64,000 nt of DNA, taken from the NCBI GenBank assembly GCA_019279435.1, contig JAAALK010000284.1:18109294-18173293 (forward strand), written 5' to 3'. Position 1 is the first letter of the stretch. Every line of letters starts with the position of its first letter. A model generated the notes under the pieces. The model saw nothing but the letters and a program-made list of their open reading frames with translations. It was not told where the DNA came from and did not search any database. Shown one piece after another: positions 23,958 through 36,119 of the stretch. This stretch comes from Zizania palustris (lineage: Eukaryota; Streptophyta; Magnoliopsida; Poales; Poaceae). The translations under genes and the position numbers were made by a program.

Positions 23958-25632
23958 ATGGAAGGCAAGCAACCTCCACTACCGACGCCAACCTCCTCCT
24001 TCCCTCTCCTCCCCTTCCCTCCCTCTCCACATCATCTAGGTGGCTTGTAGGTAGCCGCCGCTGGATTTGGTGCGTATGCCCCCACCGCCAACACCACCTA
24101 TGTTACCGTCGGGTGTTCCACTGCCACCGCCACGGGCACGGCTAGAATCGGCTCAGCCATGGGCGGGCCGGCCGCCACCGCGGGTGTGCTGGCCTCGTGC
24201 ACCGTCACGCTGGTCTTCCCTACCATGCCGCTAGCCTCCTCCTTCTTCACTACCGCGCTGCCGCCACTGGCCACCATCCCCATCCCCACGACCAGATCTG
24301 GCACCACTGCGGCCGAATCTAGCCTCGACTTAGCCACCGCAGGATGGCAGGCCACCGCCATTGGCTTCCCCTCCACTGCGCCGCCACTGTTGGTCATTGT
24401 TCCCTTGGATCCCGACGCCACCGCCACGGGTCACTGGATTCGGCTCGGCCGCTACGGGATGGTAGGCCACCGTCAGGGGCATACTGGCCTCGGGCGCTGA
24501 TGCCGGCTACCCCGTTGCCGCGCCGATCTCCACCACCTCCGGCTCTGCCAATGTGCATGTCACCGACTCCAAGCTTGCTGTCGCCCTCGCCACTGCCAAG
24601 ACTGCTGCCACCGCCGCTCGGGAGCGCGAGCGGGCGGCCGCTCTTGTTTGGGAGCGTGCCACCTGGCCACCGACGTGCTGGCTTAGCATGTTGCTAATCC
24701 CTCTACCCTTGTCGTCGTGGATCCGGTCATCGCACAGCTCCACGGCCAAGCGACCAGTGTCCAGAACATTCGGTCATTCGTACCGGTCCCGCTCGACCCC
24801 TCTTTGCCTTCCTACGCGCGTTGGTGAGATCTGGTGCTCATCACGCTCTAGCGCTATGCCCTGGACGACCACATCCTCATCGACACTCCAGTGTTCACGT
24901 GGGGGCCGGCGTGGCAGCGCACGGACAACGTGTTGTTTTCTTGGATCCTCGGCTCTGTCATCCTCGAGCTATAGGACATTGTGTGGGAGTTTAGCGGCAC
25001 CGCCCGTCAGGCCTGGATTGTGATCGAGGGGCAATTCCTTGGGAACCGTGAGGCCCGTGCTCTCCAGTTGGATGCTGCTTTCTGCACCTTCGTCTAGGGG
25101 GGTCTCTTTGTCTCGAAGTACTGCCGCCGCATGAAGGGGATGGCAGACTCCCTTCAAGACCTTGGCGAACTTGTTGCAGAGCGCACCCTTGTCCTCAACA
25201 TCCTCCACAACCTCAGCGACGCTTACGCCCACCTCCGGACGTGGATCATGAGGATGGTGTCATTCTCGTCCTTCCACAAGGTCTAGGATGACCTTTTCCT
25301 CTAGGATCTTACCTGGGGTCTTACTCCCATGCTTGACACCGCTACTATTATCGTCGCCTCCAGCTCTGGCAGGCCAACCTCTACCCCACCACCGGCACCG
25401 ACCCCTTCTCTTCTTGGTGCTCCTCCCACCGGATCCACCAGTGGTGGGGGGCTAGGTAGGGGTGGTGGTAGCCGTTTTTGCCAAGGGGGGAAGTGGGGTG
25501 GCGTTGGTCGCAGTAATACTTCTGCTACACTAGATCCTGCCACCGTGAGCACGCCCTAGGCCATCCTTCTCCAACCCATGGTCGAGGCGCATTTCCATGT
25601 GGCCTGGGCATCACAGGAGGGGCGCCTCAGGT
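23958..25632 (+). pseudogene. Gag of element D
   Basis: ATG at 23958 (MEGKQPPLPT). An Ala/Thr/Pro-rich leader is followed, across frame changes near 24500 and 24650, by the copia gag core (ILIDTPVFTWGPAWQRTDN, ARQAWIVIEGQFLGNREARA, MKGMADSLQDLGELV) and a Gly-rich end (SGGGLGRGGG). Several TAG stops are present. No clear CCHC knuckle was seen. Confidence 0.65.
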
Positions 25633-25639
25633 GATGCAG

Positions 25640-28600
25640 ATTCTTGTGGTTCTTTTCGCCTTCATAATATTTTTGTTGCCCCTAATATTGTTCATAAGCT
25701 TATTTCTATTCACCAATTCACTTTTGATAACTCTTGTTCTATTGAATTTGACTCTTGTGGTTTAACTGTGATGGATTTGGTCACCCGGCGTCCTCTTCTC
25801 CACCGTGATAGCACTGGAACTCTCTACACACTTTGCCTTCCGCCTACCGTTGCCCCACCTTCAGCATCCCCTTCATCTGTGCTTGCTGCTACCGCTTCCT
25901 CTACCCTATAGCACCGCCGGCTTGGTCACCCCAGCGTCGATGTTTTGGCTCAACTTTATAGTAGCTCCTCTGTTGCATATACTAGGGCTGCTAGTGAGCA
26001 TATTTGTCATGTGTGTGAGTTAGGTCACCATATTCATGTACCTTTTCATGTTTCTTCCTCGCATGTTGTTCGTACTTTTGACCTCATTCACTGTGACTTG
26101 TGGACATCTCCGATCATGAGTATTTATAGCTATAAATATTATCTGGTGATTCTTGATGATTTCTCTCACTACCCATGGACTTTTCCAGTGCGTTCGAAGC
26201 CATATGCCTTCCCCACGCTCACTCACTTCTTTGCTTGGGTGTTCACTCAGTTCGGTGTTACTATCAAGGTGTTTTCAGTGTGATAATGGGCGTGAGTTTG
26301 ATAACACTACCTCTCGAGCCTTCTTTCTCTCCAAGGCTGAGCACATGATTCACACCACTAACAATGTTATGCGCTTCATGCTCTTTCTAGCTTCTACTCC
26401 TGCTCGCTTCTAGGCTGAGAGCCTCCATACTTCCACTTACTTTCTCAATCGCCTGCCTTCCAAGGCCACGCGTACTCCCAGTCCTCATCATGCCTTGTTC
26501 GGTACCCCTCCCTCCTATGCTCACCTTCGTGTCTTTGGGTGCGCTTGCTATCCCAACACATCTGCCACTACCCCTTGCTCAACCCTCTGTGAGTTTCTCG
26601 GTTACTCCCCTGACCACAAGGGGTACCATTTCTTTGACCTCTCTTTTCGTCGTGTCATTGTCTTGTGGCATGTCATTTTTGCTGAGTTGGTTTTTCCTTT
26701 CTCTACCGACTCCACTCCCGTCTCCGACCTTGAGTTAGAGTCCCTATTTTCGCCTGACCCAGTGGTTCAGCCACCTTTGTCTATGTCTTCTATAGGTGCA
26801 CCTACAGCTGTTCCAGCGGCTCTACCACTGCCTGGCACGCCTTGTGTGGACCCAGCGTTGCCCACCGTGCCATGTGCAGCCCTGGAGTCGCTTGTCGTGC
26901 CAGACGCGGCCTCGGTCGTGCCATGCGTGGCCACTCTATGGCCGCCTGACATGTCTTGTGTGGATCCGGCGTTGCCCACGATGCCATGTGCAACCCCATA
27001 GTCGGTTGTCGCACCCTACACGGCCTCGGCCATGCCACGTGTGGCCACGGAGTACCCTGTTGCACCTCCCTTTGTTCCAGAGCCGCTTGCCTCGCCACAT
27101 GCAGCCCTGGCGTCTTTTTCCCACTACGCTGACCCCGTGCTTGTCTACTAGCAGTGCCCAACGGTTGTTGTACTAGCCCGCTCTCACGATGAGTCATAGG
27201 TATACCACCCACCCATCCTTCACCGAGATCCCCTCCACACTCACCCGATGGTGACTCGGCAAGACGCGGGGGTTCTTCGTCCAGTTGATCGACTTCTCCT
27301 CTCCACCACCACTAGCCCACGGGTCTCTCCTATACCCTCTTCCATCCGTGGCACCCTGGCGGATCCTCATTGGCATTGCGCGATGGAGGAGTATGCGGCC
27401 CTTCTTGCCAACTAGGCCTAGGACCTAGTGTCGCGTCCCCCTGGTTGCAATGTGGTGACAGGAAAGTGGATTTGGACACACAAGCACAAGGCGGATGGTA
27501 CACTGGATCGGTACAAGGCTCATTGGGTCCTCCAAGGCTTCACTCAATGCCCTGGAGTTGACTATAATGAGACATTTAGCCTAGTGGTGAAGCCCTCTAT
27601 GGTTCGCACTATTCTCTCCCTGGCTATCTCATGTTCCTAGCTGGTTCACCAGCTGGATGTGAAGAATGCCTTCCTTTATGGCACCTTGACAGAGATTGTG
27701 TACTGCAGCCAGACTACGGGCTTCGTGGATCCCGCTCACCCCGAGCTGGTCTGCTGGCTCAATAAGTCTTTGTATGGTTTGAAGCAGGCTCCTCGGGCTT
27801 GGTACTGCCGCTTTGCTGCCTTCCTGATGACTTTGGGGTTTAGCGAGGCCAATTCTGACACTTCTCTGTTTGTCCTTCGCCGTAGTGGTGACACAGCCTA
27901 CCTGCTACTCTATGTGGATGACATCGTCCTCACAGCCTCTAGCCAGTCTCTGCTTTAGCAGTTTGTCACCTCTTTGCAACGGGAGTTTGCTATGAAGGAT
28001 CTTGGTGTGCTCCATCACTTCTTGGGTGTGACCTTGGAGCCCCGCGCTGATCGTCTATTCCTTCACCAGTGCCAGTACACCATGGCTATTCTTCAGCGGG
28101 CAGGGATGACTGACTGCAAGCCCTGTTCCACCCTAGTTGATACTCAGGACAAGATTTCGGGTAATGAGGGTGCACCAGTTGATGATCCTACTGCCTATCA
28201 GAGCCTCGCTAGTGCCCTTCAGTATCTCACCTTCACTTGGCCGGATATTTCCTATGCAGTTCAGTAGGTGTGCCTTCACAAACATGATCCTAGGGACCCA
28301 CACCTCACCATTATGAAGCGGATTCATCGCTATCTACGTGGCTCCCTCGACTATGGGCTCCATCTTCAGCGTTCTCCGTCGGCTGAGCTCATGGTTTACA
28401 CTGATGTCGACTAGGATGGCTGCCCGGACACGCGTCGCTCCACCTTCGGCTATGCCATCTTCCTTGGTGGCAACCTCATGTGTTGGTCATCCAAGCAGCA
28501 GCCTCTTGTCTCCCGCTCTAGTGCTGAGGCTGAGTACCGCGCTGTTGCCAATGGCGTGGCGGAGGCCTCTTGGCTCCGCCAACTCCTAGAGGAACTCCAC

Positions 28601-28860
28601 AGTCCCCTCTCCAAGAGCACCCTGGTCTACTATGACAATGTCAACGCTGTCTACCTCTCCACTAATCCCATCCAACACCAGCGCACCAAGCATGTGGAGA
28701 TCAACCTCCACTTCATCCGTGATCATGTCGTCGTGGGAGATGTTCGTGTTCTACATGTGCCTACCACCTCCCAGTTTACCTACATCTTCACTAAGGGCTT
28801 TCCTTCCTCCACCTTCTTCGAGTTTCGCTCCAATCTCAATGTATGTTGCGCTGGAGTTTC
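25640..28860 (+). pseudogene. Pol of element D: integrase, RT, RNase H
   Basis: A pre-integrase segment (LHNIFVAPNIVHKLISIHQF) is followed by the integrase core (IHCDLWTSPIMS, YYLVILDDFSHYPWTF, and DNGREFDN after a frame change near 26280) and the integrase C-terminal block (AHLRVFGCACYPN). The Pro/Ala-rich linker reaches about 27200. RT has KWIWTHKHKADGTLDRYKAH, LDVKNAFLYG, LYGLKQAPRAWY and active site LLYVDDIVLTA near 27912. RNase H has VYTDVD and the CPDTRRSTFGYAIF block, then SRSSAEAEYRAVANG. Stops such as those at 27640, 27958, 28267 and 28414 are TAG, mostly where Trp or Gln is expected. Confidence 0.88.
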
Positions 28861-28872
28861 GATTGTGGGGGG

Positions 28873-28975
28873 TGTTAGAGTGTGTGCGTCTGGCCCATGT
28901 CTGGCCCATGTATGCTACTATTATTATCCACTTACCCTGCTAGGGTTTTCTGAGGAATCAAGTCTCATTCTATTA
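28873..28975 (+). repeat. 3' LTR of D (103 bp)
   Basis: Matches the 5' LTR. It is 11 bp longer because of a tandem duplication of TCTGGCCCATG at about 28890-28911. Confidence 0.85.
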
Positions 28976-29173
28976 GTGACCCCGGTGGCAACAACTTCGA
29001 CGACCTGAGCTGATCGAGGATTGACAGGTTCATCCAACATGTGGTCAAACGTCGCGTATAGGGAGTCGACGTCAATAGGAGATGGTGGTAGATAAGAACA
29101 AAGGAGATGTCCAGAGTCAAAAACATGAAGAAGGAAATGATGACGACACAAAAGACAAGTACAAACCTGGACG

Positions 29174-29690
29174 TAGGGATGGCAACGGGTTTGAAACCCA
29201 TGGGTTTGATAAAAACCCGCCCGTGAAGCAAACACGCGAAACCCATACAAACCTGAACCCGCGAAACCCATGGGTTCAAAACTAAACCCGAACCTAAACC
29301 TATCGGGTACCCGAAACCCGACAGATAACCCGCAGGTTCAGTTTATACTCTACATGAATTATATTACAATATAAATATAATTAAAAATTCACAACAAATA
29401 GAAGATTATCACATTACCAACACATAATTTGAAATGATGAAATCACTTAACATATATCAACATAACATTATCATGGGAAATGAATAGGAAATGGGATGAA
29501 CTCTATATAATTATAAGTAATCGGGTAAATCCACGAAACTTGTGGGTTTAAATCTAAACTCGAACCCGGCCCAAAATTAAACATGTACCTGAACCCGCGA
29601 ACTCGTGGGCTCAAAATTGAACCCAAACCCATTCCCTTCGGGTCGGGTACCCACAGGTACCCACAGCCGTGGGTAAAATTGTCATCCCTA
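29174..29690. mobile_element. Non-autonomous hAT-type element (517 bp)
   Basis: Terminal inverted repeats TAGGGATGGCAA (left) and TAGGGATGACAA (right, reverse complemented), with an exact 8-bp duplication CCTGGACG at 29166-29173 and 29691-29698. An 8-bp TSD and this terminus are typical of the hAT superfamily. The sub-terminal parts are packed with AACCCG/CGGGTT and GGGTACCC strings around an AT-rich core. No transposase is encoded. It sits in the antisense gene of E, at a probable exon end. Confidence 0.9.
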
Positions 29691-30840
29691 CCTGGACGAA
29701 TGACAGGACTTCAGTTATTGGTGAAGTACGGTCGAAGAGGCGATTGACGTCGGCTGCAAAGTAAAATATTTAGGTACACTCCAAGAACCAACATTATAAG
29801 AAAAGGTCAAGACTTACCGACGGCTGTCGAGTTGGAGATGATGAGCTCATCTAGCTAGCCCGGGCCCTAGTGGATTGGTGCAGAGTCGGGGTTGATGCCT
29901 GGCATTTTCGCACCAAGACCTTAGATCGTTTTCCACTTACCCAGGTTGTGGGAATGGGGGCGTCAGTATTGTAGCACCTAGAATTTAACAATTCCAGACT
30001 TTATTGAAATTCTAAAGAAAATCAATAATCACAAGATGTTCATCACACGACGACGCACATACACCAATCATTCGTGGTTCGCAGACCACATTATTACACA
30101 AGTGTTAATATAAAAGAAACTAATACAATAAATATCTAGATGAACATCTTCTCCAGGGTCGCTTCCTTGACTAGGTCGCTACTCTAGACCATCCTCGCCG
30201 TAGTACATTTTCTCTAAATTGGGTTTTCCAACGGGTATGAGTACAAAAGTACTCAACAAGCCACCAAGAAATGCAATTATAATGCAAGGTAATAACAAAG
30301 GAAGGTACTAGTTTAAAGTGCGGAAAAGTGCATTTTTATTTTTCATCCTTTAGTGTGAGTCAGGTTTAATCATACAGAATAATTAAATCATGGATGATGC
30401 AACATCTTCTAACTCGAGGAGTACAATTAAATCATGGATGATGCAACACTTCACAAATTCAAACTAACTATGGGATGTCACGCAACCCACCCTTGACCAT
30501 GGGCTCGACTTTTCGAAAAGATTTAGATTCTGATCAGAGGTGTACCACTGTACTCACAAGGCACTTATTCCTGCACACCGCAGTGTGTTCAGATGACCCA
30601 CGTCTCAGGAACTCATGCCAAAACCTTTAGCATGAGGCTCTCCAACCCAATGACACACACTATATATTTCACTGGCGCGCTAGCGCACTAGACCAATGTC
30701 GCGCCCCCTTTTGTGCCACATGGTACAAGTCACCCGCAGGTGCTACTTGCCCCTCTCCACATAGTGGTTTCGAGCTAGAACGTCCCATACCTCTAGTTAA
30801 GACTTACCCACTAGACTTGCGGTTGGTACGAAAGTGTATT

Positions 30841-32186
30841 TGTTGACACAAAAGTGTGCCCTCGCACTTGGGTCAGTTCAATGATCCAAAAGTGTGCGGA
30901 TACTTAGGGACAAGCTTAAGCGTAGCAAAACACTGACATAACGTTCCGACTACCCTCAACAATGGCAAGGGGGGTGGAGTCTCCAGGTAATCAGATCACA
31001 CATAAATAATCCAATTAGCTGAAAAGAAATATATTAAATAAAAATAAACCAGCAAGCTGATTGGAACCTAACTGATGTGAAGCATACTGTGCGAAGGGTT
31101 TCGCCGAAGGGTACCTTCGGCGTTTGGTGCGAATGGTCTCGCTGAAGGTAGTCTTCGATGTTCAGACTGATCTGACCGAAGGAAGGCTCCAAACAGATCT
31201 CGACATGAAATCACCTCTGAACAACAAGGTTCGGTGCGAAGTCTCTGATACGGAAAAATATCCCAAACGCAATGCATTGACGTGACTTCATCCAGAGCGA
31301 AGTGTAGGCGTGGCAAAGCCTGTCGTGATGAAGCCTGCTGTGGAGCGCTCTAGCGTGGGGGACTTGATCAAACTGACAACAGTGTGATGGGTCCGGCATG
31401 GGTAATCAAGTAGGGTTCCACCGAAGGGTGTTCTGGCAGCCTCCGAAACCAGCTTCCTAGCTTCGGACACCTCTGGCGAAAGGGCTCCGATCGTGAAAAC
31501 CTACAACAAAACAGAGATCAAGTGCCAATTCGGCCTGGAGACCGAATATTCTAAGTGTTGTAGTAGAGGAACGAAGGTAGCAATCTGTTACGTAGATTAG
31601 CGGATACTTCACAAGCGAATTAACAAGGCATAGCAATCTATTACGTAGATTAACGGGTACTTCACGAGTGAAGTAACAAGGCTTACCATGGTTTCGGTGT
31701 GGCCGGCGGAGGGCTTCCAAGCAAACCCACGAAGGTTGCAGAAAGGTAAATAAAAAGTAAAGGTATGGTTCAAAGCTAGGGCTTTGTGATTGATTTGTGT
31801 TGAGGGTTGATGAACCGACCTCACCCCTATATTTATAGGGGCTAGTCTTCTTATCTCTAAGATTTAATCTGGTAGGATTCGACCTAATCAAGCTTAGGGA
31901 TAAAATTAGCCAGAATCAGACTCAAACTCTATCTCTAAAAATCAGCCCGAAGTGGGCCTTCGGTAAGGCTTGCCGAAGCCTGATCCTTGTGTCGAAGCTT
32001 CGGCAAGGCAGGCCTTCAGGCCAAAGGTAGAAGGCCGCTGGAAGGCCTTCGAAGCCCGAAGCTTAATGGGCCTTCGGCCCTGTAGGGCTTCGGTCTGACC
32101 CAGGACATGTGTATTTTCGGCCCAAATTACCAAAATTGATATTTTGACAATCTTGACCATTAATGTCATTTTTTGCTATCATAACA
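30841..32186 (-). repeat. 3' LTR of B1 (1346 bp)
   Basis: In minus orientation TGTTATGATAGC...GTGTCAACA. It includes the TATA block in ccccTATATTTATAgggg (near 31826-31843) and about two copies of the 54-bp repeat (31570-31680). The adjacent polypurine tract is AAAAGGTAGGGGGCATG (minus strand, 32187-32203). Confidence 0.9.
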
Positions 32187-32242
32187 TGCCCCCTACCTTT
32201 TAGTGAACTAGGTGAACTAAAAGCATAACGGGATAAGGACGA

Positions 32243-35200
32243 TACCTTTCACATCAGCCTTTTGACACTTTCAAGCGCTTTGCCGCACTTGGGAAGTATT
32301 TCTTCAAATACATGCCATTTAAGGCCCTTCGAAATCGCTCTCCTTGCAGGACTCTAATAAATATGCATTACCTGGAGTGATTTCGACTATTTTGAAGGGA
32401 CCCTCCCAACTGGGCGACCATTTTCCAAATTTTGGGCTCTTCGTGCCTAAAGGTAAAATCGTCTTCCAAACCAAGTCACCAACTTGGAACGATTTTGGTT
32501 TTGCTTTCTTACCGTAGGCTCTAGCTACTCTTCTTTTGTGTTTCTCTATAGCTTATAAAGCCCTTAATCTCTTATTGGTCACTTCTTATAAATTGTCTTT
32601 TAAAAGAGTCTCATATTCATCGACCGATAAGCCACCTTGTTTAAGAAATCTTAAAGAACTAAGATCCACCTCTACGGGTAGAATGACCTCTTGCCCATAT
32701 ACTAACTCATATGGACTAACTTTGGTAGCACCGTGCTTTGCAACTCTATAAGCCCATAATGCTTCTGAAAGCACTTCATGCCACCTTTTAGGGAACTCTT
32801 CAATTTTCTTCTTATTGAGTTTAATCATAGTTTTATTACTATACTCGGTCTGACCATTGGCCTGAGCATAGTATGGTGAAGAATTTATCAACTTAATACC
32901 ATAAAATTTGGCAAAGTCTCTCACTTCTTTAGCAACGAATGAAGTACCTTGATCTGTAGTGAGAGTTTGGGGAATACCAAATCTGTGTATAATGTGCTTC
33001 AAGATAAAATCAGTTACCTCATTGTGAGTCATATTCTTGAGAGGCACGACTTCAGTCCATTTGGTGAAGTAGTCTGTCGCCATCAATATGAACCGATGCC
33101 CTTTTGAGGAGGGAGGATGAATTTGTCCGATGAAGTCTAAACCCCAACCTCGGAACGACCATGGCTTGATAATAGGATTAAGTAGTGATGCGGGAGCTAG
33201 CTGAATATTACCAAACCTCTGACATGCTTCACACCCTCTATAGTATTTAAAACAATCCTCGGTAAGAGTCGGCCAGTAGAAACCTTCTCTTTTGAGCATC
33301 CAACTCATTTTCTGGGCTGACTGATGAGTGCCACAAAGCCTTTCATGGACTTCTCCTGCAGCTACTTTGGATTGATCAACATCTAAACATTTTAAGAGTA
33401 CTCCATCAATAGTTCGGCGATATAATAGATCATCTAGCAACACAAAATTAAATGTTTGTCGCCGAATTTTCCGATCAACCTTTTGATTGGGATTCCTTAA
33501 ATACTGGACGATTGGGATTCTCCAATCATCCTTATGAATATCTGGAGGGTTTACTAACTCCTTTCCTAGAGTGATGTCTAAATTGCTAACTTCGGAGTGC
33601 CCCTTGGTCCTTTCTTGTTTCTACCGAAGGTTGACTGGATCGGCCATGCGAAGCCGATCAGAGTGGAGCCTTCCATTGGAGGGGTCTAGTTCCCGAAGGC
33701 TTCTGCCATCTAGAAGGCTTCGACGCGAGGGCTCCGGTGCGTAGGACCCTTCGGTGGATGAAGGGCCCTAGCACGAGGGCTCCAGCACATGACACCGTCC
33801 GGTGGCGGAGGGGTCCAACCCGGAGGGTTCGACGGACCTCGCGCCTGCCTGAAGCTTCTGGCTTCAGCAGTGAGACCAAGCATTGGCTTTTCCTGTACGG
33901 AAAATTTTCCTCTCCTGACTTGATAGCCAGATTCTTGTTGAGCCAAATCATTTGCAATTGAATTGGCCTCTCTTGACACGTGAGAAATTTTAAAGTCGTT
34001 GAAAGTAGCAACTATGTCTAAACATCTATCCAAGTAACTATTTAACAAACCATTAAAGCATTGAGCACTTTTAGCTACTTGTTGTACTACTAACATAGAG
34101 TCACCATGCGGATGAACATTTTTGCACTAATGGACTCTAGCAATTCAAGTCCTAGCAATAGAGCTTCATACTCAACTTGGTTATTAGTAGAGGGAAATTC
34201 TAAACGGGCCGAGGTTTCAAAGTGCATTCCACTAGGTGATATGAGAACTACCCTGATACCTTGGTCAATCTTACAAGCTGAACCATCAAAATAAAGTTTC
34301 CATGGTACTACCTCAACTAGAGAAATGTTGTTACCCCAATTGACATCCACGTGATGATCAACTATAAAATTAGCAACAATTTGGCCTTTCATAGCTCTTA
34401 GAGGTTCATAATCCAAATCGTACTCAATTAAAGCATAAGCCCACTTTCCGATTCTTCCACTTAGAATCGACTTTTGCAACATGTATTTTATGACATCGGT
34501 TTGGCAAGCGACAATACATGTGCTAGGAAGAAGGTAGTGTCGTAATTTGGTACAAGCGTAATAAAGTGATAAACACAAAGGCTCCACAAACACATACATG
34601 TTTTCGGCATCTAGCAGGCGGCGGCTCAAGAATGTGATGATGTACTCTTTCCCCTCCACCTCCTGAGTTAGCACGGCTCCTATTACACTATCTTCTACAG
34701 CAATATATAGCTGAAACATAATTCTAGACTTTGGTGTTCTCACCACGGGTGGTGATGATAAGCACTCTTTAATCTTTTCAAAGGCGCTTTGCTGACTTGC
34801 CCCCCAAATGAACTCGACTTCATTCTTTAGCCGAAGTATAGGGACAAAAGCATTGATTTTGCCAGATAGGTTAGATATAAAGTGACGCAAATAATTCGTC
34901 TTGCCTAGCAAATTTTGCATATCTCTCTTGCATGTCGGCGCTACAAAGTTTCTAATCTTTTCAAGCCTCTTAGGATCAATTTTGATACCTCTTTCATGAA
35001 TCATGAACCCTAAGAACTTGCCTACGGACACGCCAAAAGCTCATTTGAGCGGGTTCATTTTTAAGCCATACTGCTGCATTCTATCAAAAGCAACTTTCAA
35101 ATCGGCTAAGTGGTTTCCCATAGCGTCCGATTTGACCACGACATCATCTATGTATACTTCTAACATAACTCATAGCAAGTCATGAAAGATCAAGTTCATA

Positions 35201-35958
35201 GCACGTTGATAGGTAGCGCCAACATTCTTTAAACCAAAAGTCATAACGACCCACTCGAACAAGCTGACAAAACCAGGGCATCGAAAGGTTGTCTTGTAGA
35301 CGTCCTCTTCGTCCATAAAAATTTGATTGTAACCAGCGTTGCCATCAAGAAAACTTAGTACCTTGTGTCATGAAGCATCGTTGATCAGCATGTCGGCTAT
35401 CAGCATGGTATACTCGTCTTTTGGAGTGGCCTTGTTCACGTCCCTGAAATCAATACAAACTCGTATTTTGCCGCTCCCTTTCTTCTCTACAGGCACAATA
35501 TTAGCGATCCATTCGGCATACCTGCATGGCCTAATAAACTTAGCTTTGAGTAGTCATTCTACCTCTTCTTTAACTCGGTCATACATGGCCGAACTAAAGC
35601 GATGAGGGGGCGGTTAATAAGGCCTAAACCCGGTTTTAATAGGCAGTCGATGCTCCACAAGTTCGCAGCTTAATTCGGGCATCTTGCTATACTCTCATGC
35701 GAAACAATCAACGTACAACTGAAGCAACTTTATTACTTCGGCCTTCTCATCAACCTGTAGATGTTAGTTTACAAAAGTCGTCCTTGGAATGCTACCATTG
35801 CCTATATCGACTTCTTCTAAGGGATCAACCGACGCAAAACACTTTCCTAACTTTTTCACTTCGCTAAAATCTTGAATGGCTTTGGCAATACCGTCTTTAG
35901 AAGACCGATATTGCTCTACACGAGATTTCAGCCAATCAAGATTACTTTTGCTAGACAT
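32243..35958 (-). pseudogene. B1 pol: RT, RNase H, second RNase H, integrase
   Basis: RT runs from about 35958 (MSSKSNLDWLKSRVEQY) to about 35000, with the palm motif EVYIDDVVVKS near 35130-35160 and a stop just before it. RNase H lies at about 34850-34400 (AVEDSVIGAVLTQEVEGKEY). A second RNase H-like domain follows (VPWKLYFDGSACKIDQG, NNQVEYEALLLGLEL, SREANSIANDLAQQ; 34310-33900). Integrase at 33443-32586 has an H2C2 zinc finger (GTHQSAQKMSW..., CEACQRF) and core motifs FIGQIHPPSSKG, TTDQGTSF and NGQTEYSNKT. The integrase frame is open for 285 codons. A GC-rich linker at 33660-33850 separates the second RNase H from integrase. Confidence 0.9.
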
Positions 35959-36119
35959 GGTTACTAATTTAGAAATAGTCGTGCTACACTAGCCGGCTTT
36001 ACAGACACGGGTACGAAACGTCCTCTAGACACGCTAATGAAGTCGTAATATGAAAGGTCTCTACCCGATAGACACTCTACTTTGTTGTGGATGGCATCGA
36101 TGGAACCATCAGCCAATGC

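Larger units (their letters stand above)
23803..28975 (+). mobile_element. Element D: short-LTR Ty1-copia retrotransposon (Ale/Retrofit-like)
   Basis: LTR-like ends lie at 23803-23894 and 28873-28975, flanked by gtgat (23798-23802) and gtgac (28976-28980), one transition apart. The PBS TGGTATCAGA starts at 23895, directly after the LTR. A polypurine run (ttgtgggggg) precedes the 3' LTR. The internal order gag - integrase - RT - RNase H is that of Ty1/copia. It lies within, and in the opposite orientation to, the antisense gene of E. Confidence 0.9.

Noticed and set aside
29200..29680. Interstitial telomere repeat
   Set aside because: The strings are AACCCG/CCCGAAACCC, not the plant CCCTAAA unit, and lie within a bounded hAT element.
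31457..31891. 144-residue minus-strand frame in the B1 LTR
   Set aside because: It covers the TATA region and 54-bp repeats; equivalent frames in B2 LTRs are not conserved as protein.
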